Shown: positions 8,798-14,863 of the stretch, in pieces
Numbering within the stretch: position 1 is the first letter of the stretch
How the letters are laid out: each line of letters begins with the position of its first letter
From: an uncultured Aquimonas sp.
GTDB taxonomy: Bacteria > Pseudomonadota > Gammaproteobacteria > Xanthomonadales > Xanthomonadaceae
Assembly (NCBI GenBank): GCA_946481615.1
Contig: CAMLOR010000055.1
Span: 1 to 16,836 of the forward strand
DNA: 16,836 nucleotides
Direction: 5' to 3'
Translations under genes and position numbers: made by a program
Notes under the pieces: model-generated
What the model saw: the letters and a program-made list of their open reading frames with translations, nothing else
Database searches by the model: none
Told to the model about the DNA's origin: nothing

Positions 8798-10159
8798 TTG
8801 GCCGAAGCCGTCCGCCACGAGAAGTCTGCGCGCCAGTTGAAGCTCCTTTCGCAGGCGCTCGAGACCGGCCGCCTCGGGCCGGTGCGACGGCTCGTCAACA
8901 CGCTGTCGCCGGCCGAGATCGGCAATCTGCTGGAATCGCTGCCGCCGGGCAAGCGCGAAATCGTCTGGGGACTGGTCGACGCCGAGGACGACGGCGAGGT
9001 GCTGGTGCACGTCGGCGACGACGTGCGTGAAAGCCTGATCGCGGAAATGGATCCCGACGAGCTCGTCGCCGCCGTCGAGGACCTCGACATCGACGATCTC
9101 GCCAACCTCGTCGAAGACCTGCCCGGTACCGTCATCGAGGAAGTGCTCAAGTCGATGGACCGGGAGAACCGCGAGCGCCTCGAACAGGTGCTTTCGTACC
9201 CCGAGGACACCGCCGGGCGCCTGATGAATCCGGACGTGGTGACGGTGCGCGCCGACGTCAGCGTCGACGTGGTGCTGCGCTACCTGCGCCTGCGCGGCGA
9301 GTTGCCGGAGCACACCGACCATCTGTTCGTGGTGAGCCGCCGCCACCAGTACCTCGGGCGGGTCGCGCTGTCGGCGCTGGTGACGCACGACGATGCCACG
9401 CCGATCAACGAACTGATCGACGACGAACAGCCTGCCATTCCCGTCGACATGACCTCGAACGAGGTCGCCAAGCAGTTCTCCGACCTCGACTGGATCTCCG
9501 CGCCGGTGGTGGACGAGAACAACATCCTGCTCGGCCGCATCACCATCGACGACGTCGTCGACATCATCCGCGAGCAGGCCGAGCACCAGGTGTTCAGCGC
9601 CGCCGGCCTGGACGAGGACGAGGATCTGTTCTCGCCGGTGGCGCGCGCGGTGCGGCGCCGGCTGGTGTGGCTGGGCATCAATCTGGGCACCGCGTTCGTC
9701 GCCGCCAGCGTGGTGGGGCGCTTCGAAGGCACCATCGAGAAGATCGTGGCACTCGCCGTGCTCATGCCCATCGTGGCGGGCATGGGCGGCAACGCCGGCA
9801 CGCAGGTGCTGGCGCTGATGATCCGCGGCCTGGCGCTGGGCCAGGTGGGCGCGTCGAACGCGGGCGTGCTGCTGTGGAAGGAGCTGCGCGTGGCGCTGCT
9901 CAACGGCATCGTGCTCGGCGTGGTGCTGGGCGGCATCGTGTGGCTGTGGTTCGGCGATTGGCTGCTGTCGCTCGTGATCGCCAGCGCGCTCACCATCAAC
10001 CTGGCCTCGGCGGCGAGCGCCGGCGTGCTGGTGCCGCTCATGTTGCGGCGCATGGGCTTCGATCCGGCGCTGGCGGGCGGCGTGATCCTCACCACCGTCA
10101 CCGATGTGATGGGTTTCCTGGCCTTCCTGGGTCTGGCGACCCTGGTGCTGCTGCGATGA
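8798..10159 (+). CDS. mgtE: Magnesium transporter/channel MgtE
   Basis: MgtE is a dimeric Mg2+-selective channel whose cytosolic domains sense Mg2+. From TTG 8798 it has 453 residues, the normal size. The N domain (about 20-115) and tandem CBS domains (about 125-245) are rich in Asp/Glu, as expected for Mg2+ sensing. A linking helix and five membrane helices follow. The pore signatures are PIVAGMGGNAGTQ (GGNAG at 330-334) and TTVTDVMGFLAFLGLA, with Asp436 equivalent to the ion-binding Asp of the Thermus protein. TTG 8798 is preferred because GGGAG lies seven bases upstream and MAEAVRHEKSARQLKLL resembles the start I recall for Xanthomonas MgtE. ATG 8771 is in frame but has no ribosome-binding sequence. 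Its stop overlaps the following channel gene by ATGA. I recall mgtE lying directly behind ptsI in Xanthomonas; here about 4.4 kb intervenes. Confidence 0.95.
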   Translation: MAEAVRHEKSARQLKLLSQALETGRLGPVRRLVNTLSPAEIGNLLESLPPGKREIVWGLVDAEDDGEVLVHVGDDVRESLIAEMDPDELVAAVEDLDIDDLANLVEDLPGTVIEEVLKSMDRENRERLEQVLSYPEDTAGRLMNPDVVTVRADVSVDVVLRYLRLRGELPEHTDHLFVVSRRHQYLGRVALSALVTHDDATPINELIDDEQPAIPVDMTSNEVAKQFSDLDWISAPVVDENNILLGRITIDDVVDIIREQAEHQVFSAAGLDEDEDLFSPVARAVRRRLVWLGINLGTAFVAASVVGRFEGTIEKIVALAVLMPIVAGMGGNAGTQVLALMIRGLALGQVGASNAGVLLWKELRVALLNGIVLGVVLGGIVWLWFGDWLLSLVIASALTINLASAASAGVLVPLMLRRMGFDPALAGGVILTTVTDVMGFLAFLGLATLVLLR

Positions 10160-10830
10160 ACCTGCGGCGCACCCTGTTGCGCGTGTTCCGCCTGCCGAAT
10201 GCGTGGCTGCTGGGTGCGCTGGTGTTCCTCGTGCTGATCTATCCGTTCCTGGACGAGAAACCGGCCGGACGCGCAGCCATCGCCTTCTTCGACCTCGCCA
10301 TCCTGGCGCTCGCGCTGCGCGCCTCGCGCGCGACGGGCTACGAGACGCGCATCGGCTATTTCCTGGTGATTCCCGCGATGGGCCTGCACGCCGCCGCGGC
10401 GCTGGGCGGGCAAGCCTCGCTGTATGGCGTGAGCCTGGTGGCGCAGGCGCTGTTCCATGCCTTCGTCGTCTTCAGCCTGATGCGCTACATGTTGCGCGAC
10501 GATGTGATGACCCTGGACGAGCTGTTCGCGGCCGCCGGCCTGTACGTGCTGATGGCCTTCGTGTTCGGCTATCTCTATGCGCTGCTCGAACACCTCGTGC
10601 CCGGCTCGTTCTTCATCAACGGGCCCAACGACATCGGCGGAGTCACCAGCTGGTTCGATCTGCTGTATTTCAGCTTCACCTGCCTCACCAGCGTGGGTTT
10701 CGGCGAGATCACGCCGGTCAACGACCACGCGCGCTCGCTGGTGATGATCCAGCAGATGATGGGCGTGCTGTACCTGGCGCTGGTGATCTCGCGACTCGTC
10801 GCGCTGCAGGCCCAGCGAATCGCCAGGTAG
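10156..10830 (+). CDS. Two-TM-pore ion channel, potassium-channel-like
   Basis: The 224-residue membrane protein starts at ATG 10156, overlapping the mgtE stop as ATGA, so the two are translationally coupled. After a basic N-terminus (MNLRRTLLRVFR) come about four hydrophobic helices. An outer segment LVPGSFFINGPNDIGG leads into a re-entrant pore helix LLYFSFTCL, the filter-like TSVGFGEITP (178-187), and a final helix VMIQQMMGVLYLALVISRLV. This is the Ion_trans_2 (PF07885) arrangement. The filter reads SVGFGE where classical K+ channels have TVGYGD; Phe for Tyr and Glu for Asp occur in bacterial relatives, so potassium selectivity is probable but not certain. No RCK or cyclic-nucleotide domain follows the pore, so gating is not indicated. 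Co-expression with MgtE suggests balancing of charge or of divalent and monovalent cations. Confidence 0.88.
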   Translation: MNLRRTLLRVFRLPNAWLLGALVFLVLIYPFLDEKPAGRAAIAFFDLAILALALRASRATGYETRIGYFLVIPAMGLHAAAALGGQASLYGVSLVAQALFHAFVVFSLMRYMLRDDVMTLDELFAAAGLYVLMAFVFGYLYALLEHLVPGSFFINGPNDIGGVTSWFDLLYFSFTCLTSVGFGEITPVNDHARSLVMIQQMMGVLYLALVISRLVALQAQRIAR

Positions 10831-10855
10831 CGCGCGATACGGCACTCGCGTTCGT

Positions 10856-10903
10856 TCACTCCCGGGACTGGACACTCCGGGAGTGAGTGTGTATGGTACA
10901 CAC
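10856..10903 (+). promoter_or_regulatory. Two inverted repeats at the hicA start: hairpin and possible HicB operator
   Basis: TCACTCCCGG (10856-10865) and CCGGGAGTGA (10877-10886) form a perfect 10-base-pair inverted repeat with an 11-base loop. A second one, GTGTGTA-TGG-TACACAC (10887-10903), follows directly and spans the hicA ATG. The hicA ribosome-binding GGGAG sits in the right arm of the first repeat. TGGACA (10869-10874) and TATGGT (10892-10897) are 17 bases apart and resemble a promoter, but its start point would fall inside hicA, so the true promoter may lie further upstream. HicB ribbon-helix-helix proteins bind palindromes near their own promoters, so an autoregulatory operator is plausible. 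The first repeat could also terminate transcription from mgtE, although no T-run follows. Confidence 0.5.
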
Positions 10904-11093
10904 CACGAACAGCGCGAACCTGATTCGGCGTCTGCTCGCGGAGGGCTGGCGCGAAGTGCACCGTCGCGGCAGCCACGCGAAGTTCAAGCATCCGCAGCGT
11001 GCGGGGCATGTCGTCGTGCCGCACCCGAAGCATCAGCTGCCCGTGGGCACGCTGCGGAACATCTACCGGCAGGCCGGCTGGCCTTGGACCTGA
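10893..11093 (+). CDS. hicA: HicA toxin, mRNA interferase
   Basis: HicA toxins are small dsRNA-binding-fold ribonucleases that cut mRNA and tmRNA until neutralised by HicB. From ATG 10893 the protein has 66 residues. The fold shows as NSANLIRRLLAEGW, then GSHAKFKHP with the catalytic His28, then VVVPHPKHQLPVGTLRNIYRQAGW, all conserved in the family. GGGAG lies nine bases before the ATG. The in-frame GTG 10887 would add only two residues. The protein has a few more N-terminal residues than is typical. hicB follows after ten bases, giving the classic toxin-first order. No mobile element flanks the pair, but it sits at a convergence of core genes, a common landing spot for such modules. The toxin appears intact. 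Confidence 0.92.
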   Translation: MVHTTNSANLIRRLLAEGWREVHRRGSHAKFKHPQRAGHVVVPHPKHQLPVGTLRNIYRQAGWPWT

Positions 11094-11103
11094 GGGCATC
11101 CCG

Positions 11104-11589
11104 ATGCGCTATCCCGTCGTGATCCACAAGGAGGCCGGCACGGCCTACGGCGTCACCGTTCCCGACCTGCCCGGCGTGTTCACCGCCGGCGACAGCATCG
11201 AGGAAGCGCTCGCCAACGTGCAGGAAGCGGTGGAAGCCGCATTCGACGACGAGGGCGAGATCCCCGCGCCCGGCCGCATCGACGACCACGTGGCCAATCC
11301 GGATTTCGCCGGCGGCGTGTTCGCCTACGCCGACATCGATCTCTCGCGCCTGCAGGGCCCGGCCATCCGCGTGAACATCACGCTGCCGCAGCGCGATCTG
11401 GATCTCATCGACCGCGCCGCCCAGGCGGCCGGCAGCAACCGCTCGAACTTCCTGCGCGATGCCGCGCTCGCGCTGGCGCGCAGCATGGGCACGCTGCGCG
11501 TCGCCGAACCGAAGGCGGCGCGTTACGTCGCCAAGAAGGCCGCCAAGGCCGCCGCGAAAAAACCGGCGAAGAAATCCGTGCGCCGCTAG
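11104..11589 (+). CDS. hicB: HicB antitoxin with RHH domain and Lys/Ala-rich tail
   Basis: The 161-residue antitoxin starts at ATG 11104 with GAGGG about seven bases upstream. Residues 1 to about 65 are the HicB partial-RNase-H-like toxin-binding domain (MRYPVVIHKEAGTAYGVTVP, DLPGVFTAGDSIEEAL). Residues 87-126 are a ribbon-helix-helix DNA-binding domain: IRVNITLPQRDLDLIDRAA, then SNRSNFLRDAALALA. Many HicBs end here. This one continues with about 29 residues made largely of Lys, Ala and Arg (AKKAAKAAAKKPAKKS), like the tails of histone-H1-type bacterial proteins. The tail probably adds non-specific nucleic-acid affinity or is a proteolysis handle; that is inference. HicB should bind the inverted repeats upstream of hicA and repress the operon. 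The gene ends 84 bases from the convergent tsaB. Confidence 0.92.
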   Translation: MRYPVVIHKEAGTAYGVTVPDLPGVFTAGDSIEEALANVQEAVEAAFDDEGEIPAPGRIDDHVANPDFAGGVFAYADIDLSRLQGPAIRVNITLPQRDLDLIDRAAQAAGSNRSNFLRDAALALARSMGTLRVAEPKAARYVAKKAAKAAAKKPAKKSVRR

Positions 11590-11673
11590 AAGATCCAGGA
11601 ACCCGCGCCGACCTGGCTGAGTTGGCCGCCAACGTTGTCCGGCACATCGAGTCCGGCGCTGATCGGCTGCACG
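11590..11673. other. Convergent gap between hicB and tsaB
   Basis: The 84 bases hold a small GTTGG-CCG-CCAAC inverted repeat (11621-11633) and no T-tract, so no convincing terminator. Read on the - strand, one frame gives a coding-like run ending GSWIF and a stop at 11588-11586, but it has no start of its own outside tsaB. It may be the remnant of a gene that once followed tsaB. Confidence 0.3.
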
Positions 11674-12351
11674 TCAGGCCTTGCCCTGCTCCGCCAGCGT
11701 GAGCGCAACCTTGTCTCGCAGATAGGCCGGTTCGAGGCGTTCGGGGGCGATGACTTCCCCGCGCGTAAAGGCCTGCACGGCGAGACGCGCGATGGCGGCG
11801 GCGTGCGGCAGCGCGCTGGCATCGCAGGCGCGCAGCACAACGTTGGCGCGCAATGCGCCTTGCTCAGCGTCGAAGCCCGTGCCCGCCCCCACCCATTCGC
11901 CGTCGATCCGCGCCTCCTGCGGGCGCAGCAGGCGTTCGGGCGCAAGCGCGATCACGGTGTCGCCGCGGCGTTCGAACTCGCCCAGGTAGACCTCGCCCAT
12001 GCGTGCGTCGATCGCGGCGAGGATGCGATCGCCGTCCGCCGCGGCCGCGTCTAGCGCGAGCGCGGCGAGGGTGGAGATGCCGAGCACCGGCCGATCGAGC
12101 GCGAGGCCGAGGCCTTGCACCAGCGCGACGGCCAGGCGCACGCCCGTGAAGGCGCCGGGGCCGCGGCCGCAGGCGATGGCGTCGAGCTGCGTCTTGCGCA
12201 GGCCGGCAGCGGCGAGGAGTTCATCGGCCCACGGCAGCGCGAGATCGGTGTGGCGCCGCGGTGCGATCTCGAAGCGCTCCTGCACCGCGCCGTCGATCCA
12301 CAATGCGACGGAGCAGGCTTCGGTGGCGGTTTCGAAGGCGAGCAGGTTCAT
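11674..12351 (-). CDS. tsaB: TsaB, tRNA t6A37 biosynthesis protein
   Basis: TsaB is the scaffold partner of TsaD and TsaE in adding threonylcarbamoyl to A37 of ANN-decoding tRNAs, an essential step in most bacteria. The 225-residue protein shows the ASKHA-fold start MNLLAFETATEACSVAL, the family signature CGRGPGAFTGVRLAVALVQG (61-80), and ISTLAALA. It lacks the metal-binding histidines of TsaD, as expected. ATG 12351 overlaps the helicase stop (ATGA, 12348-12351), so the two are translationally coupled on the - strand. Such pairing of a DinG/YoaA-type helicase with tsaB is common in gammaproteobacteria, where yoaA and yeaZ (tsaB) are neighbours in E. coli too. Nothing odd is seen apart from the convergent hicAB beyond its stop. 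Confidence 0.96.
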   Translation of the reverse strand: MNLLAFETATEACSVALWIDGAVQERFEIAPRRHTDLALPWADELLAAAGLRKTQLDAIACGRGPGAFTGVRLAVALVQGLGLALDRPVLGISTLAALALDAAAADGDRILAAIDARMGEVYLGEFERRGDTVIALAPERLLRPQEARIDGEWVGAGTGFDAEQGALRANVVLRACDASALPHAAAIARLAVQAFTRGEVIAPERLEPAYLRDKVALTLAEQGKA

Positions 12352-14279
12352 CGCGCCCACTCTACCGGCGCGAAGAAGGCTTGCACATCGTCGAGTTCGC
12401 GCGTGCGCGGCAGCGGCGGCAGGCTTTCGAGGAACAGGCGGCCGTAAGCCTTGGCCACGAGGCGCGGATCGCACAGCACCAGCACGCCGCGATCGGCATG
12501 CGCGCGGATCAAGCGGCCCGCGCCCTGCTTGAGCGCGATCACCGCCGTCGGCAGCTGCCAATCGCGGAACGGGTTGCCGCCTGCGCGCCGCACCGACTCC
12601 AGGCGCGCTTCGAGCACGGGATCGTCGGGCGCCGCGAACGGCAGCTTGTCGATGACCACCACCGACAAGGCATCGCCCGCGACGTCCACGCCTTCCCAGA
12701 AACTCGCCGCGCCCAGCAGCACGCCGTTGCCGGAGTGGCGGAATTCCTCCAGCAGCCGATGGCGCGGCTGCGTGCCCTGCACGAACAACGGGAAATCGCG
12801 CCGCGCGGCCAGCTTGTCGGCCGCTTCGCGCAGGGCGCGGTGCGAGGTGAACAGCAGGAAGGCGCGGCCGTTGGAGGCATCGAGCACCGGCAGCACGGCC
12901 TCGATCACCGCCTCGGTGTAATTGCGCGCTGAAGGTTCCGGCAAACCTTTCGGCAGATACGCCAGCGCCTGCGATTCGTAGTCGAACGGACTGGGCTCGA
13001 GCAGCGTGCGCGGCTCGTCGAGACCCAGCTGCGCGGCGAGATGGTGGAAATCGCCGGCGACCGCGAGCGTCGCCGACGTGTAGATCCAGGCGGCGCGCGA
13101 CTGCTCGCGGAACTCGCGCAGCGGCGAGGACACGTCGAGCGGCGTCAGATGCAGCGAAAAGCCGCGCTGCGTCACTTCGTACCAGCGCACCTCGCCGCCC
13201 TCGCCCGCGCCGAGCAGGCGCTGCACGCGATCGAGTTGTTCCTGTGCGCGCTCGGCGCAGGCCGCGAGCCCCACGCTGCGTTCGGCCAGCGGCGCCAGCG
13301 CGGCGCTCAGCGCCGCCAACGCCTCCTGCAGCACGTTCAAGGCCTGCACACCTTCCTCGTGCGCGAGCACGCCGGACAGCGCGCCGCGCAGCGGATAGCG
13401 TTCCAGCTCGAGCCGCAATTCGCGCAGCGCCTGTTCCAGCCCGCGCGACGGCGCCTGCAAGGCATCGAGCGCGCCGGACACCGACGCGGTTTCGGCGATC
13501 GCGTCGCGCGCCAGTTCCTGCAACTGGCGCGCGCTCACCGTGAGCGAAAAGAATTGCGAAGCCAGTTCGGGCAACTGATGCGCCTCGTCCAGCACGAAGG
13601 CATGCGCGCCGGGCAGGATTTCGCCGAAGCCTTCGCGCTTGAGCGCAAGATCGGCGAACAGCAGGTGATGGTTGACGACGACGAGGTCAGCTTCCTGCGC
13701 CGCCTGCCGCGCCTTCACCACGAAGCATTCGGAATAGAACGGGCATTCGCTGCCGAGGCAGTTCTCGGCAGTCGAGGTGACCTGCGGCCAGAGCGGCGAA
13801 TCCTCAGGCACGAAGTCGATCTCGGCCACGTCGCCCGCCGCGCTGCGCCCCGCGAAGGCGTGGATCTGCAGCAGCTGCGAGGCCAGTTCGCGCGAGGCGT
13901 AGCGGCCTTCGCTGCGCGCGCGGTCGATGCGATAGAAGCACAGGTAGTTGCTGCGGCCCTTGAGCAACGCGGTCTTCAGCCGCACGCCGAGCGCATCGCG
14001 CACACGCGGCAGATCGCGATGGTAGAGCTGGTCCTGCAGCGCGCGCGTCCCCGTGGAAACGATCACGCGCAGCCCCGAGAGCAGCGCGGGGACGAGATAG
14101 GCGTAGGTCTTGCCGGTGCCTGTGCCGGCCTCGGCGATGAGCGTGGCGCGGTCGTCGATGGCATCGGCCACGGCCTGCGCCATGCGCTCCTGGGCCGGGC
14201 GCGGCACGAAGTTGGCGATGGCTTGCGCCAGCGCGCCGTGCGGCGCGAGGGCGGCGAGGGTGTCGTCGCGCAGGGTCAT
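12348..14279 (-). CDS. yoaA: YoaA/DinG-family ATP-dependent iron-sulfur DNA helicase
   Basis: This is a superfamily 2, XPD-like 5'-to-3' DNA helicase of 643 residues, the size of YoaA rather than the longer DinG. Walker A is EAGTGTGKT (50-58) and the DEAH box is 231-234 in FVLDEAHQLPELA. Four cysteines, Cys114 (NYLCFY), Cys174, Cys179 and Cys185 (ENCLGSECPFYSECF), are placed to hold the [4Fe-4S] cluster. VVNHHLLFADL and, near the C-terminus, KQGAGRLIRAHADRGVLV (motif VI) complete the set. E. coli YoaA works with the polymerase III chi subunit HolC at stalled or damaged forks, and the same role is inferred here. ATG 14279 is used because the reading frame upstream of it is non-coding repeat sequence. 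tsaB overlaps its stop by four bases. It is separated from the upstream lipoprotein gene by a palindromic repeat. Confidence 0.93.
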   Translation of the reverse strand: MTLRDDTLAALAPHGALAQAIANFVPRPAQERMAQAVADAIDDRATLIAEAGTGTGKTYAYLVPALLSGLRVIVSTGTRALQDQLYHRDLPRVRDALGVRLKTALLKGRSNYLCFYRIDRARSEGRYASRELASQLLQIHAFAGRSAAGDVAEIDFVPEDSPLWPQVTSTAENCLGSECPFYSECFVVKARQAAQEADLVVVNHHLLFADLALKREGFGEILPGAHAFVLDEAHQLPELASQFFSLTVSARQLQELARDAIAETASVSGALDALQAPSRGLEQALRELRLELERYPLRGALSGVLAHEEGVQALNVLQEALAALSAALAPLAERSVGLAACAERAQEQLDRVQRLLGAGEGGEVRWYEVTQRGFSLHLTPLDVSSPLREFREQSRAAWIYTSATLAVAGDFHHLAAQLGLDEPRTLLEPSPFDYESQALAYLPKGLPEPSARNYTEAVIEAVLPVLDASNGRAFLLFTSHRALREAADKLAARRDFPLFVQGTQPRHRLLEEFRHSGNGVLLGAASFWEGVDVAGDALSVVVIDKLPFAAPDDPVLEARLESVRRAGGNPFRDWQLPTAVIALKQGAGRLIRAHADRGVLVLCDPRLVAKAYGRLFLESLPPLPRTRELDDVQAFFAPVEWAR

Positions 14280-14291
14280 CGGTGCGTGGCG

Positions 14292-14332
14292 GCCCCCATC
14301 CCGGCCTTCCCCGCGGGCGGGGGAAGGAGAAG
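14292..14332. repeat. REP-like palindromic intergenic element
   Basis: CCTTCCCC (14305-14312) and GGGGAAGG (14320-14327) form a perfect 8-base-pair stem around a 7-base GC loop, flanked by GGGATGGGGGC when read on the - strand. The pattern of a C-rich/G-rich palindrome followed by CCGGGATGGGG resembles the intergenic repeats scattered through many GC-rich proteobacterial genomes, which translate spuriously as PSPARGEGR. It lies after the lipoprotein gene and before the helicase gene on the - strand and may end or attenuate transcription, but no T-run follows. Only one copy is in this window, so repetition cannot be shown. Confidence 0.55.
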
Positions 14333-14338
14333 AACAGG

Positions 14339-14863
14339 CTACATGCGGACCGGCGGTTCGACGGTGCAGCGCTGGCCCTGCGAACCGGCCGTGGCGGCGC
14401 CGGCGGGCTGGCCGAGCATTTCGCGCGCCAGGCGGATGGTGGCCCAGTTGCGGCGGCACAGGCCGCCGAGTTTGGGGCCGCGTTCGTAGGAGTTGTTGGC
14501 GAGCCTTTCGGCCAGCTCGTATTGCGCACGCGCCAGTGCGATCTCGGCACGCAGCTGCAGCAGTTCGGGATCGTTCGGGACCAGCGCCAGCGCCTTGCCC
14601 ATCGCTTCATCGGCGGCGTCGAAGTCCTTCGCGTTCTCGTGTCGCGTGGCGGCGGCCAGCAAGTCTTCCACCTGCGGATCGCGCAGCGGTTGCACGTCGA
14701 GCGAATCCGGCGCGTCGGCGCCCTGCGCGCGCACCTCGGCCACGAGATCGCGTTGCGGCGCCGGGGCCTTCGTGGTGGCGGGCGGTTCGTCGGGCGGCGG
14801 CGAACAGGCGGCGAGCGCCAGCAGGCACACCAGCGGCGCAATGCGCGAAGCGGATCGGATCAT
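14339..14863 (-). CDS. Small TPR-like lipoprotein, candidate PBP1b activator (LpoP-like)
   Basis: The 174-residue protein begins MIRSASRIAPLVCLLALAAC, a lipoprotein signal peptide with lipobox LAAC and lipidated Cys20. Ser follows at +2, so sorting to the outer membrane is expected. A Pro/Ala-rich linker (21-38) leads into helices at about 65-125 (AATRHENAKDFDAADEAMGK, LVPNDPELLQLRAEIALARA) with the small/large residue spacing of tetratricopeptide repeats. Cys136 and Cys166 could form a disulfide. ATG 14863 overlaps the mrcB stop (ATGA, 14860-14863), with GGGAGG seven bases upstream. In Pseudomonas aeruginosa the lipoprotein LpoP, which activates PBP1b, is encoded beside its synthase gene. 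This gene has the same type, place and coupling, so an activator role is a reasonable inference, not shown by sequence identity that I can measure. The alternative is a lipoprotein of unknown function. Confidence 0.82.
   Translation of the reverse strand: MIRSASRIAPLVCLLALAACSPPPDEPPATTKAPAPQRDLVAEVRAQGADAPDSLDVQPLRDPQVEDLLAAATRHENAKDFDAADEAMGKALALVPNDPELLQLRAEIALARAQYELAERLANNSYERGPKLGGLCRRNWATIRLAREMLGQPAGAATAGSQGQRCTVEPPVRM

Noticed and set aside
8629..9586. Extension of the GT-C-like - strand frame upstream past 8628, and other - strand frames across mgtE
   Set aside because: The frame is open only because it is antisense to mgtE. The AAGGAGG four bases before GTG 8628 and the first membrane helix soon after mark the true start.
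9280..10875. A 531-codon - strand frame opposite mgtE and the channel gene
   Set aside because: Both + strand genes are clear family members, and the antisense product is low-complexity Ser/Arg/Thr-rich sequence.
10887..11093. hicA starting at GTG 10887
   Set aside because: It is in frame but adds only two residues, and GGGAG is better spaced to ATG 10893.
11621..11633. GTTGG-CCG-CCAAC as terminator between hicB and tsaB
   Set aside because: It has a five-base-pair stem with a three-base loop and no T-tract, which is too weak to list as a terminator on its own.
10831..11673. hicAB as part of a mobile element with attachment sites
   Set aside because: I saw no integrase, transposase, tRNA or flanking direct repeats around the pair, so only the toxin-antitoxin genes are claimed.
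13041..14489. A 482-codon open frame on the + strand opposite the helicase gene
   Set aside because: It mirrors the YoaA-like gene, whose Walker, DEAH and cysteine motifs are intact, and has the Arg/Ala/His-rich composition typical of shadow frames.
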